Shown here: in pieces, positions 35,849 through 43,855 of the stretch
Layout: every line of letters starts with the position of its first letter
Position numbering within the stretch: the first letter of the stretch is position 1
Assembly (NCBI RefSeq): GCF_011044155.1
Contig: NZ_CP049056.1
Location: 1,736,001 to 1,800,000 of the forward strand
Length of the DNA: 64,000 bases
DNA from: Pikeienuella piscinae
GTDB taxonomy: Bacteria > Pseudomonadota > Alphaproteobacteria > Rhodobacterales > Rhodobacteraceae
Direction: 5' to 3'
Notes under the pieces: model-generated
The model's database searches: none
What the model saw: the letters and a program-made list of their open reading frames with translations, nothing else
What the model was told of the DNA's origin: nothing
Translations under genes and position numbers: made by a program

Positions 35849-36985
35849 ATGACCGACTATGATCTCGTCCTGAAGGGCGGCCATGTGATCGACCCCGGCG
35901 AGGGGCTGGACGGGATCATGGATGTCGGCTTTTCCGGCGGCCGCGTCGCGGCGGTCGGCGCCAATCTTTCTGGCGCGCGGGATGTCCGCGACGTGGCGGG
36001 GCGCATCGTCGCCCCCGGCCTGATCGACATGCACACGCATGTCTACTGGGGTGGCACCTCGCTCGGCATCGACGCGGTGGAATTCTGCCGCAGGAGCGCG
36101 GTGACCACGGCGATCGACACCGGCTCCGCCGGGCCGGGCAATTTCGCCGGGTTCCGAAAGCATGTCATCGAGCCGTCGCCGGTCCGCATCCTCGCCTATC
36201 TCCATGTCGGCCACGCCGGGATCTTCGGTTTCTCGAAGCGCGTGATGGTGGGAGAGAGCGAGGACATCCGCCTGATGGACCCGATCACTGCGGTCGAGGT
36301 CGCGAACGCCAATCGCGATCTCATCGTCGGCATCAAGATCCGGCTTGGCCGGCACGCTTCCGGCATCCACGGCATGACCCCTTTCACCTACGCGCTTCAG
36401 GTGGCGGAGGAGACCGGCCTGCCGTTGATGGTCCATATCGATGAGCCGCCGCCGAGCTATGTCGAGGTGGTCGAGCGGCTCCGCCCCGGCGATGTGCTCA
36501 CGCATTGCTTCCGGCCCTTCCCGAACACGCCGCTGGCGGCCGACGGAACCGTGCGTCCCGAGGTGATCGCGGCGCGCGAGCGGGGGGTCTTCTTCGATAT
36601 CGGGCATGGCAAGGGTTCCTTCGCCTTCGCCACCGCGCGCGTGATGCTGGAGGCGGGCTTCCCCCCCGACACGATCTCATCGGACATTCACGAGCTTTGC
36701 ATCAATGGCCCGGCCTTCGACCAGGTGACGACGCTTTCCAAGTTCCTCTGCCTCGGGATGCCTTTGTGCGACGTGATCCGAGCGACGACGACGAATGCGG
36801 CGAAGGCGCTCGGCCGGCCGGAACTGGGCGCGCTCCGTCCCGGCGCGGTTGGCGACGCGGCGATCCTCTCGCTCGACCGGGGCGCCTTCGACTATGTCGA
36901 TACGCGCGGCGAGCGCCTGACCGGCGAGATGAAGCTCAACGTCAGCGGCGTCGTCCTGAATGGCGCCTGGTGGTCGCCAACGTGA
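35849..36985 (+). CDS. Amidohydrolase/deacetylase-family metallohydrolase
   Basis: 378 residues. TIM-barrel amidohydrolase: the HxH site is GLIDMHTHVYWGG, the bridging lysine is in VGIKIRLGR (probably carbamylated), and later metal histidines lie in MVHIDEPPPS and LTHCFRP, with the catalytic Asp in SSDIHELC. The set matches the deacetylase group related to dihydroorotase and EF_0837-type enzymes. The substrate is not known; N-acetylated amino acids or related amides are possible. AGGAGAGG lies 5 bases before the ATG. It overlaps the MmcQ gene by four bases. Confidence 0.85.
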   Translation: MTDYDLVLKGGHVIDPGEGLDGIMDVGFSGGRVAAVGANLSGARDVRDVAGRIVAPGLIDMHTHVYWGGTSLGIDAVEFCRRSAVTTAIDTGSAGPGNFAGFRKHVIEPSPVRILAYLHVGHAGIFGFSKRVMVGESEDIRLMDPITAVEVANANRDLIVGIKIRLGRHASGIHGMTPFTYALQVAEETGLPLMVHIDEPPPSYVEVVERLRPGDVLTHCFRPFPNTPLAADGTVRPEVIAARERGVFFDIGHGKGSFAFATARVMLEAGFPPDTISSDIHELCINGPAFDQVTTLSKFLCLGMPLCDVIRATTTNAAKALGRPELGALRPGAVGDAAILSLDRGAFDYVDTRGERLTGEMKLNVSGVVLNGAWWSPT

Positions 36986-37332
36986 CACGCGGCGAACTCG
37001 ACGCCATCTGCGCCGCGCTGCCCGGCGCGCATAACGTGATCCAGTGGGGCGGCGCCTCGGTCTGGAAGGTCGGCGGCGAGAAGGGCAAGGTCTTCGCCAT
37101 CCATTCCGACTGGGGCGGCGAAGGGGTCGTCCTGAAACCCACGGAGATGACCCGCGAGATCTGGCGGGACGCGCCCGGCGTGGGCCTCGCGCCCTATCTC
37201 GGCCGCGCCGGCTGGATCAGGATCGAGGCGGGGGCGATGGCGCCGGACGATCTTCGCGCGCTGATCGAGGCGAGCCACGCGATCAACGCCGCGAAACTGA
37301 CGAAGGCGAAACGCCGCGAGATCGGACTCTGA
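36982..37332 (+). CDS. MmcQ/YjbR-family protein
   Basis: 116 residues. The YjbR fold is recognised by CAALPGAHNVIQWGGASVWKVGGKVFAI-like sequence (WGGASVWKVGGEKGKVFAI), the YLGRAGWIRIEAG strand and LIEASHAINAAKLTKAKRREIGL. These small proteins resemble DNA-binding folds but their role is unknown. The start is GTG at 36982 (GTGA overlap with the amidohydrolase stop); GTG at 36970 would add four residues. A short hairpin GGCGAA-N6-TTCGCC at 37333-37350 follows the stop. Confidence 0.85.
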   Translation: MTRGELDAICAALPGAHNVIQWGGASVWKVGGEKGKVFAIHSDWGGEGVVLKPTEMTREIWRDAPGVGLAPYLGRAGWIRIEAGAMAPDDLRALIEASHAINAAKLTKAKRREIGL

Positions 37333-37487
37333 GGCGAATTCCACTTCGCCAGGATGGCGTTCATCGTCTGCGGCCGCGACCGAAAGCGAAGCACGCCGCC
37401 GCGGAACAGACGCCGTTTTCGCCGCGCCAAACGCGCCCTATCGCACACGCATTTTCTGATTATCTATATAGTTCAATATCTTGATCC

Positions 37488-37507
37488 CCTTATCGCACGC
37501 GATAAGG
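37488..37507. repeat. Perfect dyad CCTTATCG-CACG-CGATAAGG in an AT-rich patch
   Basis: 8-bp arms 37488-37495 and 37500-37507 with a 4-base centre. The patch 37451-37485 is clearly AT-richer than its surroundings. It lies between two convergent genes, where no promoter is needed. It has no T-run, so a terminator role is not convincing; a protein-binding site or a remnant is possible. Confidence 0.45.
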
Positions 37508-37532
37508 TCCAAAAACCGCCTTGCCGGCGCGA

Positions 37533-38588
37533 TCACCGTTTGAGCAGCGCGAGCGCCTCCTCCGCGATCCGGGTCACGATGGCCGCCGTCCCCTCATCCC
37601 GATTGAGACTGACCGCCTGACCCGACCAGAGCGACATGAAATCGCCGGAGCCGGCTTGCGAACTGGCGGATCTGAGCGGTCGGGTCAGCGGGTTCATCAG
37701 CGGAAAATCGGCCGGAAGCATGTCCTCCGTCTCGCGAACATAGCGGTTGCGAATACTCCGCGCCGGGCGCCCCGAGAAGGCCGATGTGACGGTAGTGTCG
37801 GACCCGTCGGAGGCGAGCAGCGCCGCCTTGTGCGGCGCCCCGACCAGAGATTCGGGGCTGGTGAGAAAGACGGTGCCAAGCTGCGCGCCCGCCGCGCCGA
37901 GCATCATCGCCGCCGCCACGCCGCGCCCGTCCCCGATACCGCCGGCGGCGATCACCGGAACCGAGACCCGGTCGACGATGGCCGGAACCAGCGCCATCGT
38001 TCCCATCTCACCCGGCCCCGTGGACGGATCGAAGACGCCGCGATGGCCTCCCGCCTCCCATCCCTGCGCGATGATCGCGTCGACCCCGCCCGCCTCCAGC
38101 GCCTCGGCCTCGTTCGGCGACGTGGCCGAGCAAATGATGAAGATCCCCGCATCCTTCAGCGGCTGAAGCAACGCCCGCTCCGGCAGGCCGAAATGGAATG
38201 AGACCGCGACCGGCGCGGCTTCGAGCGTGGCCTCCAGACGGGCCTCGTCGAAAGGCGGCGACGCCGTCGGCTCGGTCGGCGCGCCAAGGCCGAACTCCTC
38301 ATAATACGGCGCGAGTCGCGCCCGCGCGGCCTCTTCGCGCGCCGCGTCGCGCTTCGGCGGCTGGTGGCAGAAGAAGTTGAGCTGAAGCCCGCCATTGGTC
38401 GCCCCCCGCGCCTCCGCCCAGGCGGCGTGGAGATCCTCCGCCGACATCAGCGCCGCGCCGATCGAGCCAAGCGCCCCGGCGTTCGCCGCGGCCGCCGCCA
38501 TCGCAGGGCTCGACGCGCCGGCCATCGGCGCCTGAATGATCGGATGGGTCAGGCCAAGACGCTCGGTCAGCCGGTTATCGGGCCACAT
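37533..38588 (-). CDS. Nitronate monooxygenase (NMO/2-nitropropane dioxygenase family)
   Basis: 351 residues. FMN TIM-barrel: QAPMAGASSPAMAAAAANAGALGSIG at the N-terminus, the CSATSPNEAEALEAGGVDAIIAQGWEAGGHRG block with the catalytic-region histidine, AAGGIGDGRGVAAAMMLGAAG (phosphate binding), and GTVFLTSPES. It oxidises nitroalkanes such as propionate-3-nitronate. The ATG at 38588 shares a base with the stop of the small secreted-protein gene (TGATG), so the two are coupled. Confidence 0.9.
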   Translation of the reverse strand: MWPDNRLTERLGLTHPIIQAPMAGASSPAMAAAAANAGALGSIGAALMSAEDLHAAWAEARGATNGGLQLNFFCHQPPKRDAAREEAARARLAPYYEEFGLGAPTEPTASPPFDEARLEATLEAAPVAVSFHFGLPERALLQPLKDAGIFIICSATSPNEAEALEAGGVDAIIAQGWEAGGHRGVFDPSTGPGEMGTMALVPAIVDRVSVPVIAAGGIGDGRGVAAAMMLGAAGAQLGTVFLTSPESLVGAPHKAALLASDGSDTTVTSAFSGRPARSIRNRYVRETEDMLPADFPLMNPLTRPLRSASSQAGSGDFMSLWSGQAVSLNRDEGTAAIVTRIAEEALALLKR

Positions 38589-38986
38589 CAGCTTTCCACC
38601 GCCCTGGCGCAGCTCAGCGGCTCGTGATCGACGATCCGCTCCACCGTCTGCTCGTCGCCCTCATCCTCGCCGATCACGACGATATCGTCGCCCCGCTTCA
38701 CGTGATGAAAACAATGCAACTCCGGCCCGAATGCGAAGCAGTATTTCCCTTCGGCGTAGGCCCAGCGCCCCTCGGCGCACAGCCCGTTGGGGAACCGGAA
38801 CACCACGTCGCCCGTGTCGTCGACATAATATTCCCGCCCGTAGAGCTCGCCATCCTTGTAGTAGTAGAGGGTCTTGCCGGCGGTCAGCGCCCGCCACGCA
38901 TCGGGCGAGATCGGTTTGTCGGCGGCCCCAGCCGCCGCCGCGCCAGCGAACGCCGCCAGCGCCATGCTGAAAATGAGTCCGCGCAT
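38588..38986 (-). CDS. Secreted hypothetical protein
   Basis: 132 residues with a signal peptide (about 1-21, ending AAAGA). The mature part has W-x-L-T-AGKTLYYYKDGELYGREYYV, then a cysteine-containing C-terminus (GLCAEG, KYCFAFG, ELHCFHH, PLSCARAVES). It looks like a small beta-rich periplasmic domain with two disulfides. I do not recognise the family with certainty; it recalls DUF-type proteins of Rhodobacterales with a WRALTAGKT start. It is coupled to the nitronate monooxygenase gene. It starts 143 bases from the divergent acyl-CoA ligase start. Confidence 0.75.
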   Translation of the reverse strand: MRGLIFSMALAAFAGAAAAGAADKPISPDAWRALTAGKTLYYYKDGELYGREYYVDDTGDVVFRFPNGLCAEGRWAYAEGKYCFAFGPELHCFHHVKRGDDIVVIGEDEGDEQTVERIVDHEPLSCARAVES

Positions 38987-39128
38987 AACGCTCCTCCATT
39001 GCGATCGCCGCAGGAAACCACGCAGCGCGCCGCAGCGCCAGCCCGAAGCGGAGTTCGGCGAACGCCGCCGACGCTGGACAGCGGGTCCGGACGGGTGCTT
39101 ATCTCTGCCAAACTTCTGGAGGCGCGAC

Positions 39129-40736
39129 GTGATCGGGATCGACGGCGGAACCATCGGCGAGGCATTTGACAAGGCGGTCGCGCGTTGGCCCGACGCGCCA
39201 TTTCTGATCGAGCCCGCGGCCTCGGGCGGACCGCCGCGCATCGTCAGCTACAAGGCGGCGGCGGAGGCGGTGCGCGGCTACGCCGATACGCTCTCCGCCG
39301 CCGGTTACGGCCATGGCCACCGCATCGCCATGCTGATCGGCAACCGGGCGGAATTCTTCCTGATGAAGCTGGCGATGAACCGGCTCGGGATCTCCAACGT
39401 CCCGGTAAACCCGGACTACCGCGCCGGGGAGCTCGCCTATCTCCTGGACGATTCGCGCGCGGACCTCGCGCTGGTGGAGCGCGAGCGGCTGGATCTGATG
39501 GAGGCGGGAATCGCCGAGGCCGGGCGGAACCCGCCCCTCGCGCTTCTCGAGGAGATCGCAGCCGGCGTCCCGCGCGCCGCCGCGCCGCCGCCCGCCGAAG
39601 GGGCGCCGACGCCCGCGACCGAGGCGAGCCTGATCTACACTTCCGGCACAACGGGGCGGCCGAAAGGCTGCATCCTCAGCCATGAGGCCGAACTGATGTA
39701 TGGCGAAAGCTACCTCATGATACCGGAACCGTTCGCGCTTCGCGAAGCCGCCGACAGGGCGCTGAACCCCCTGCCCCTTTTTCACGTGAACGCCGGCGTC
39801 ATCACATTCTTCGGCATGATGCTTTCGGGCAACGCGCAGATCATTCCGACGCGCTTCTCCGCCTCCACTTGGTGGCGCGACATCCGCGATACAGGCGCGA
39901 CGATCTTCCACTATCTCGGCGTGGTGATCTCCGTCCTGATGGCCGGCCGCGAGGCCGGGAAAACCGATACCGGCGCGCTTCGCTGGGCCCTCGGCGCCGG
40001 GGTCGAACCGGCGCTGCACGGGGCGTTCGAATCGCGCTTCGGCGTGCCCCTCGTCGAATGCTGGGGCATGACCGAAATGTGCCGCGTGCTCTTCGTCGCG
40101 GAGGAGCCGCGAATGATCGATACGCGCGCCATCGGCCGGCCCCGCGACGGCCTCGAAGTGCGCGTGGCGGACCGCGAAGGACGCGACGTTCCGCCCGGAA
40201 CCCCGGGCGAGATGCTGTTGCGCCATTCTGCGGAGAAGCCGCGAAAGGGCTTCTTCTCCGGCTATCTCAACAAGCCCGAAGCGACGGCGGAAGCATGGCG
40301 CGATGGCTGGTTCCACACTGGCGACACCGTCACGCAGGACAAGAGCGGCATGATCTTTTTCGTCGATCGGGCGAAGAACATCATTCGCCGCGCCGGCGAG
40401 AACATCGCCGCAGCCGAGGTTGAGAACTGCCTCTTCGAGGACAAGCGCGTCGCCGCTGTCGCCTGCATCGCGGCGCCCGACAAGATGCGCGAGGAGGAAG
40501 TGCTGGCCTGCATCGTGCTTGCGGAGGGCGTCGAGCCGAATGAGGAAACAGCGCGCGCGCTCTTCGATCACGCATTCCAGCGCCTCGCCTATTTCAAGCC
40601 GCCAGGCTGGATCCGGTTCCTGGACGCGCTGCCGGTGACAGGCACCCAGAAAGTGGTGAAGCACCAGATCTTCGCATCGGGCGAAGACCCCCGCGCCGAC
40701 GCGTTCGATTTTCGCGACCTGAAGCGGCGGGCGTAG
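39129..40736 (+). CDS. AMP-binding acyl-CoA ligase (CaiC-like)
   Basis: 535 residues. ANL-superfamily enzyme: the P-loop is YTSGTTGRPKGC, the adenylate-binding ECWGMTEMCR sits in the middle, GWFHTGD (about 398-404) is the hinge motif and the C-terminal lysine lies in PVTGTQKVVKH. It resembles crotonobetaine/carnitine-CoA ligases and other small-acid CoA ligases. The start is GTG at 39129, six bases after GGAGG. It is followed 16 bases later by an aminotransferase. The substrate is not known. Confidence 0.88.
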   Translation: MIGIDGGTIGEAFDKAVARWPDAPFLIEPAASGGPPRIVSYKAAAEAVRGYADTLSAAGYGHGHRIAMLIGNRAEFFLMKLAMNRLGISNVPVNPDYRAGELAYLLDDSRADLALVERERLDLMEAGIAEAGRNPPLALLEEIAAGVPRAAAPPPAEGAPTPATEASLIYTSGTTGRPKGCILSHEAELMYGESYLMIPEPFALREAADRALNPLPLFHVNAGVITFFGMMLSGNAQIIPTRFSASTWWRDIRDTGATIFHYLGVVISVLMAGREAGKTDTGALRWALGAGVEPALHGAFESRFGVPLVECWGMTEMCRVLFVAEEPRMIDTRAIGRPRDGLEVRVADREGRDVPPGTPGEMLLRHSAEKPRKGFFSGYLNKPEATAEAWRDGWFHTGDTVTQDKSGMIFFVDRAKNIIRRAGENIAAAEVENCLFEDKRVAAVACIAAPDKMREEEVLACIVLAEGVEPNEETARALFDHAFQRLAYFKPPGWIRFLDALPVTGTQKVVKHQIFASGEDPRADAFDFRDLKRRA

Positions 40737-40752
40737 TCAAGGGAGGACGACG

Positions 40753-41658
40753 ATGACCGACTGGACAGAAGGCGCCGCATGGGTCGGGGGCGAGATCGTT
40801 CCCCTCGTGGACGCGAAAATCCACGTGACGGACTGGGGCCTCACCCGCTCCGACATCACCTATGACGTCGCGCCAGTGCGTGAAGGCGGCTTCTTCCGGC
40901 TCGACGATTATCTCGACCGGTTCGAGGCCTCGATGGCCGCGCTCCGTCTCGATCCGGGCGTGACGCGGGCGGAGATGAAATCGGCGCTTCACGCCATCGT
41001 CGCTCGCTCGGGCTTGCGGGAGTCCTACGTCTCGATGACCTGCGCGCGCGGTCGTCCGCTCGTCGCGGGCAGTCGCGACCCGCGCGACTGCGCCAATCAT
41101 TTCTACGCCTGGGCGGTCCCCTTCATCCATGTCGTGAAGCCGGAAGTGATCGCGCGCGGCGCAAGGCTCTGGGTCGCGAAAAATGTCCGGCGGATTCCCG
41201 AAGACAGCGTGAATCCACGCGCCAAGAACTATCACTGGGGCGATTTCACCGCCGGGATATTCGAAGCGAATGACGCCGGCTACGACAATGTAGTACTGCT
41301 CGACCATGCCGGCAACGTGACCGAGGGACCTGGGTTCAACGTCTTCGCGGTGAAGAATGGGCGGGTGATCACCTCGGATCACGGCGTTCTGCACGGCATC
41401 ACACGGCGCACGGTTCTGGAGATGTGCGCCGAGGTCGGCCTCAACGTGGAGACACGGCCGCTGCCGGTCGATGAGCTTCTGGAGGCGGACGAGGTGTTCC
41501 TCTCCTCCACAGGCGGCGGCGTCATGCCGGTGGTGGAGGTCGCCGGGCGCATATTCGGCAATGGCGCGCACGGGCCCGAGGCCAGCCGACTCGCCGCGCT
41601 CTATCGCGAATGGATCCGCCGGCCGGAATGGCGGGAGGAAGTCGCCTACGCCGCCTGA
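40753..41658 (+). CDS. Fold-type IV aminotransferase, resembling (R)-selective amine transaminases
   Basis: 301 residues. PLP lysine Lys158 in NPRAKNYHWGDFTAGIFEA, cofactor-binding VTEGPGFNVFAV and STGGGVMP are clear class IV features. The N-terminal TRSDITYDVAPV and FFRLDDYLDRFEAS, and the WGD after the lysine, resemble fungal and bacterial (R)-amine transaminases more than BCAT or D-amino acid aminotransferase. The substrate is inferred, not known. GGGAGGACG precedes the ATG. It lies directly behind the acyl-CoA ligase, so the pair may be one operon. Confidence 0.75.
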   Translation: MTDWTEGAAWVGGEIVPLVDAKIHVTDWGLTRSDITYDVAPVREGGFFRLDDYLDRFEASMAALRLDPGVTRAEMKSALHAIVARSGLRESYVSMTCARGRPLVAGSRDPRDCANHFYAWAVPFIHVVKPEVIARGARLWVAKNVRRIPEDSVNPRAKNYHWGDFTAGIFEANDAGYDNVVLLDHAGNVTEGPGFNVFAVKNGRVITSDHGVLHGITRRTVLEMCAEVGLNVETRPLPVDELLEADEVFLSSTGGGVMPVVEVAGRIFGNGAHGPEASRLAALYREWIRRPEWREEVAYAA

Positions 41659-41744
41659 AACGACGTTCAGTCGTCCCTGCGGCTCCGATCGCCCTTTTCT
41701 CAACGGAAAGCTCTGTTATTGCTGTTGCGAAGGAGGAGGCGACG

Positions 41745-42152
41745 ATGGTTTTCGGGTTCCTGAAAAAGGGCGGCGGCGGCGATACCGTAACGCGCTATGC
41801 CGATGTCGTGGTCGTGAGTCTCGGGAAGTCGGCCTATTACGCCGACGCCCGCGATGAGTTGATCAAGACCGTCGGCGCCGCGATCGAGGAAAGCCCGACA
41901 GGACGCGTGGTGATCGAGATGAGCGGGGTCAAGCAATTCACCTCCGGTCCGCTTGGAGCGCTCGTTGTTTCGGCCCGGAAAGCTGCGGAGAAAGGCGGTC
42001 GGCTCGTGCTCGCAGCCGCGGTCAGCGGCTTCGTCGGCAAGGTGCTCTCGACCGCGACTGAAACCAGCGCCAATCCGACATATCCGAACGTCCGCGCCGC
42101 GCTTTCCGCGCTCTCGACCGAGGCCGCTTCGGCCTTCGACAAGCAAGCGTGA
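41745..42152 (+). CDS. STAS-domain protein (anti-anti-sigma-like)
   Basis: 135 residues. After a short basic and glycine-rich start, the domain shows beta-alpha STAS pattern: RVVIEMSGVKQFTSGPLGALVVSARKAAEKGGRLVLAAA. The residue that is phosphorylated in SpoIIAA-type proteins falls in the TSG box (Ser of FTSGPLG). Probably a regulatory switch protein, possibly in the alphaproteobacterial stress pathway. No partner kinase is adjacent. AGGAGGAGG lies upstream of the ATG. Confidence 0.6.
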   Translation: MVFGFLKKGGGGDTVTRYADVVVVSLGKSAYYADARDELIKTVGAAIEESPTGRVVIEMSGVKQFTSGPLGALVVSARKAAEKGGRLVLAAAVSGFVGKVLSTATETSANPTYPNVRAALSALSTEAASAFDKQA

Positions 42153-42167
42153 GCAAACGGATTGCGG

Positions 42168-42196
42168 TTGACGCGCGCCGCCCCGCGAAATAGACC
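42168..42196 (+). promoter_or_regulatory. Promoter of tRNA-Tyr
   Basis: TTGACG (42168-42173) and TAGACC (42191-42196) with a 17-base spacer, 38 bases upstream of the tRNA 5' end. Confidence 0.65.
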
Positions 42197-42234
42197 CTGC
42201 GGGCCGCCGAAAGGCGTCAGCGGATGCTGATCGT

Positions 42235-42320
42235 GGAGGGGTGGCAGAGCGGTCAAATGCAACGGACTGTAAATCCGTCGGGGAGACCCTACGCTGGTTC
42301 GAATCCAGCCCCCTCCACCA
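42235..42320 (+). tRNA. tRNA-Tyr (anticodon GTA)
   Basis: 86 bases including the encoded CCA. Acceptor arms GGAGGGG (42235-42241) and CCCCTCC (42310-42316) pair fully. The anticodon loop CTGTAAA gives GTA at 42269-42271, flanked by ACGGA/TCCGT. A long variable arm is present, as in bacterial tRNA-Tyr, and GGTTCGAATCC forms the T-arm. Confidence 0.97.
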
Positions 42321-42661
42321 TCCCGCGCCCTGGGAACTGAAGACCCGCTAACACTTTGAATAAAATGTGGTTCCATCAAGTCGGCGAGCCTTTGTCCGAC
42401 GACATCTCAGTGGCCTTGCCAAAGCCAGCCTGAGCGCCGCGCCCTCGCCGGCGAAGTTTCCATTTTGAAACATTCCAAAAACTCGCCTGTAGCTCCTAGG
42501 CCGGTTCGATAAATGCGCCCAGGCGCGCTTCACTTGGCTCCTGTGTGCTAGGGAAAGATCGGCGGCTGCGAGGAGGCGGAGCGTTCAATTATGCGACCCC
42601 AACAGCTGATTGCCGCCGCGGCGGCGCCCCGGAAACATGAGCAAGTCCGCGATCAGAGACC
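42321..42661. other. Gap between tRNA-Tyr and the Crp/Fnr gene
   Basis: 341 bases with no supported gene. Open frames here lack ribosome-binding sites or overlap the crp-like gene in antisense. I saw no direct repeat of the tRNA 3' end that would mark an integration site, and no clear T-run terminator after the tRNA. Confidence 0.45.
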
Positions 42662-43315
42662 TCAATGCTCAGCGCCGGCGATCGCACTTTCGAGCGCGCG
42701 GAGCGAAGGAATCCGGACGGCGCGTCCGTCACGGTGGATCAGGCCTTCACGAGCGAGCGCCGATAGCTCCTTCGTCACCGCCTCACGATGAGTGCCGATG
42801 AACGCGGCGAGTTCGGCGTGCGGAGAAAGCCGTTCGATCACCGCGCAATCGCCATTCGCAGCCGCGCGGCGGACCAGTTCGCGCGCCAGCCGCTGGCGGA
42901 CCGGGAGCGCGGTATGTTCGAATACGCGCTCCGTCAGATCGGCGACCATCCCCGCCAAATGCCGGCAGAGCGCGAGAGCGATCCCCGGCCTCTCCACGAT
43001 CACCCGTTCCAGAACGTCGGCGCCGAGCACGCCGACTTCGACCGAACCGCGCGCATGGACCCAAGCGTTTCGCGGCGCTCCGGTCAGCGCGGCGAGTTCG
43101 CCGAATACGTCGCCAGGACCGATCGTCCGGTACGCGACGAACCGCCCTTCGAGCGAGACCAGCGTCGCCATCGCGGCGCCGTCGAGAACGACGAACGTCT
43201 CACGCGAACGATCGCCGTGGACGATGATCTCCGCCCCGTCGCGATAGACGACGCGCCGCGCCGAGGTCAGTAAAACCGCCCGGTCGCAGGCAGTCAGCTC
43301 GTCCAGAAAACCCAT
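42662..43315 (-). CDS. Crp/Fnr-family transcriptional regulator
   Basis: 217 residues. An N-terminal cyclic-nucleotide-binding-type barrel (FVVLDGAAMATLVSLEGRFVAYRTIGPGDVFGELAALTGAPRNA) and a C-terminal winged helix (ELAAFIGTHREAVTKELSALAREGLI). The barrel has GELAALTGAPRNAWV, resembling the cAMP-binding loop GELALLYGTPRAA, so it is closer to the Crp than to the Fnr branch, and no Fe-S cysteine cluster is seen. GAGGAGG lies 5 bases before the ATG at 43315. It could respond to the product of the nearby cyclase, but this is only proximity. Confidence 0.9.
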   Translation of the reverse strand: MGFLDELTACDRAVLLTSARRVVYRDGAEIIVHGDRSRETFVVLDGAAMATLVSLEGRFVAYRTIGPGDVFGELAALTGAPRNAWVHARGSVEVGVLGADVLERVIVERPGIALALCRHLAGMVADLTERVFEHTALPVRQRLARELVRRAAANGDCAVIERLSPHAELAAFIGTHREAVTKELSALAREGLIHRDGRAVRIPSLRALESAIAGAEH

Positions 43316-43464
43316 CGCCCCTCCTCTACCGGATGCGGCGCCTCTCTGAGGCAGCATAGCAGCGGAACAAAGCGAATGGCGCCCGCATTGTGGCGCGCGC
43401 CACGGCGCAACCCGGCGGCGGCGCATAGGCTGGCCCCGCCGTCAAGAAATTAAGAGAGGTCAAG

Positions 43465-43605
43465 ATGCGTCGCCTGACCCAGCCCACCCGCCGCCGCCCC
43501 GCACGCCTTCGGACGCCGTCACACACGGAAAGCGGCAAGGACATGACGCTGTTGCAGTTCGCCGCATTCTTCTGCGCAGCGCTGGCGGTGTTGACGCTGA
43601 TCTGA
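43465..43605 (+). CDS. Tiny membrane-protein ORF
   Basis: 46 codons. A basic N-terminus (RRLTQPTRRRPARLR) is followed by one hydrophobic helix, MTLLQFAAFFCAALAVLTLI. GAGAGG lies 5 bases before the ATG at 43465. A second in-frame ATG at 43543 would leave only the helix. It is divergent from the Crp-like gene and shares its promoter region. No family is recognised. Confidence 0.4.
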   Translation: MRRLTQPTRRRPARLRTPSHTESGKDMTLLQFAAFFCAALAVLTLI

Positions 43606-43855
43606 TCTCGGCGCTCCGACCAGTCTCATCTGACGCCACGTCGGCGGTATCCAGGACCGGCATGGTTCGAGGCCTCCCGCACACGAAATTTCGACCCTCA
43701 TCGCAAGCTGCAGCGGCGCCGGCGCCCGATCAGGGCGGTCCGACGCGGATGTATTTTAATTGCGGCATTTTTGCGACGATTTGGCTACAATAGAAACGCA
43801 CATATGCTGATCGCGTTCGTGAATTTTAGAATGCAAAATTTTTGCTGGAGTCTTC

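Noticed and set aside
42591-42801. Short plus-strand frames overlapping the end of the Crp-like gene
   Set aside because: They overlap a clear regulator gene in antisense, contain arginine/serine-rich sequence and show no family similarity.
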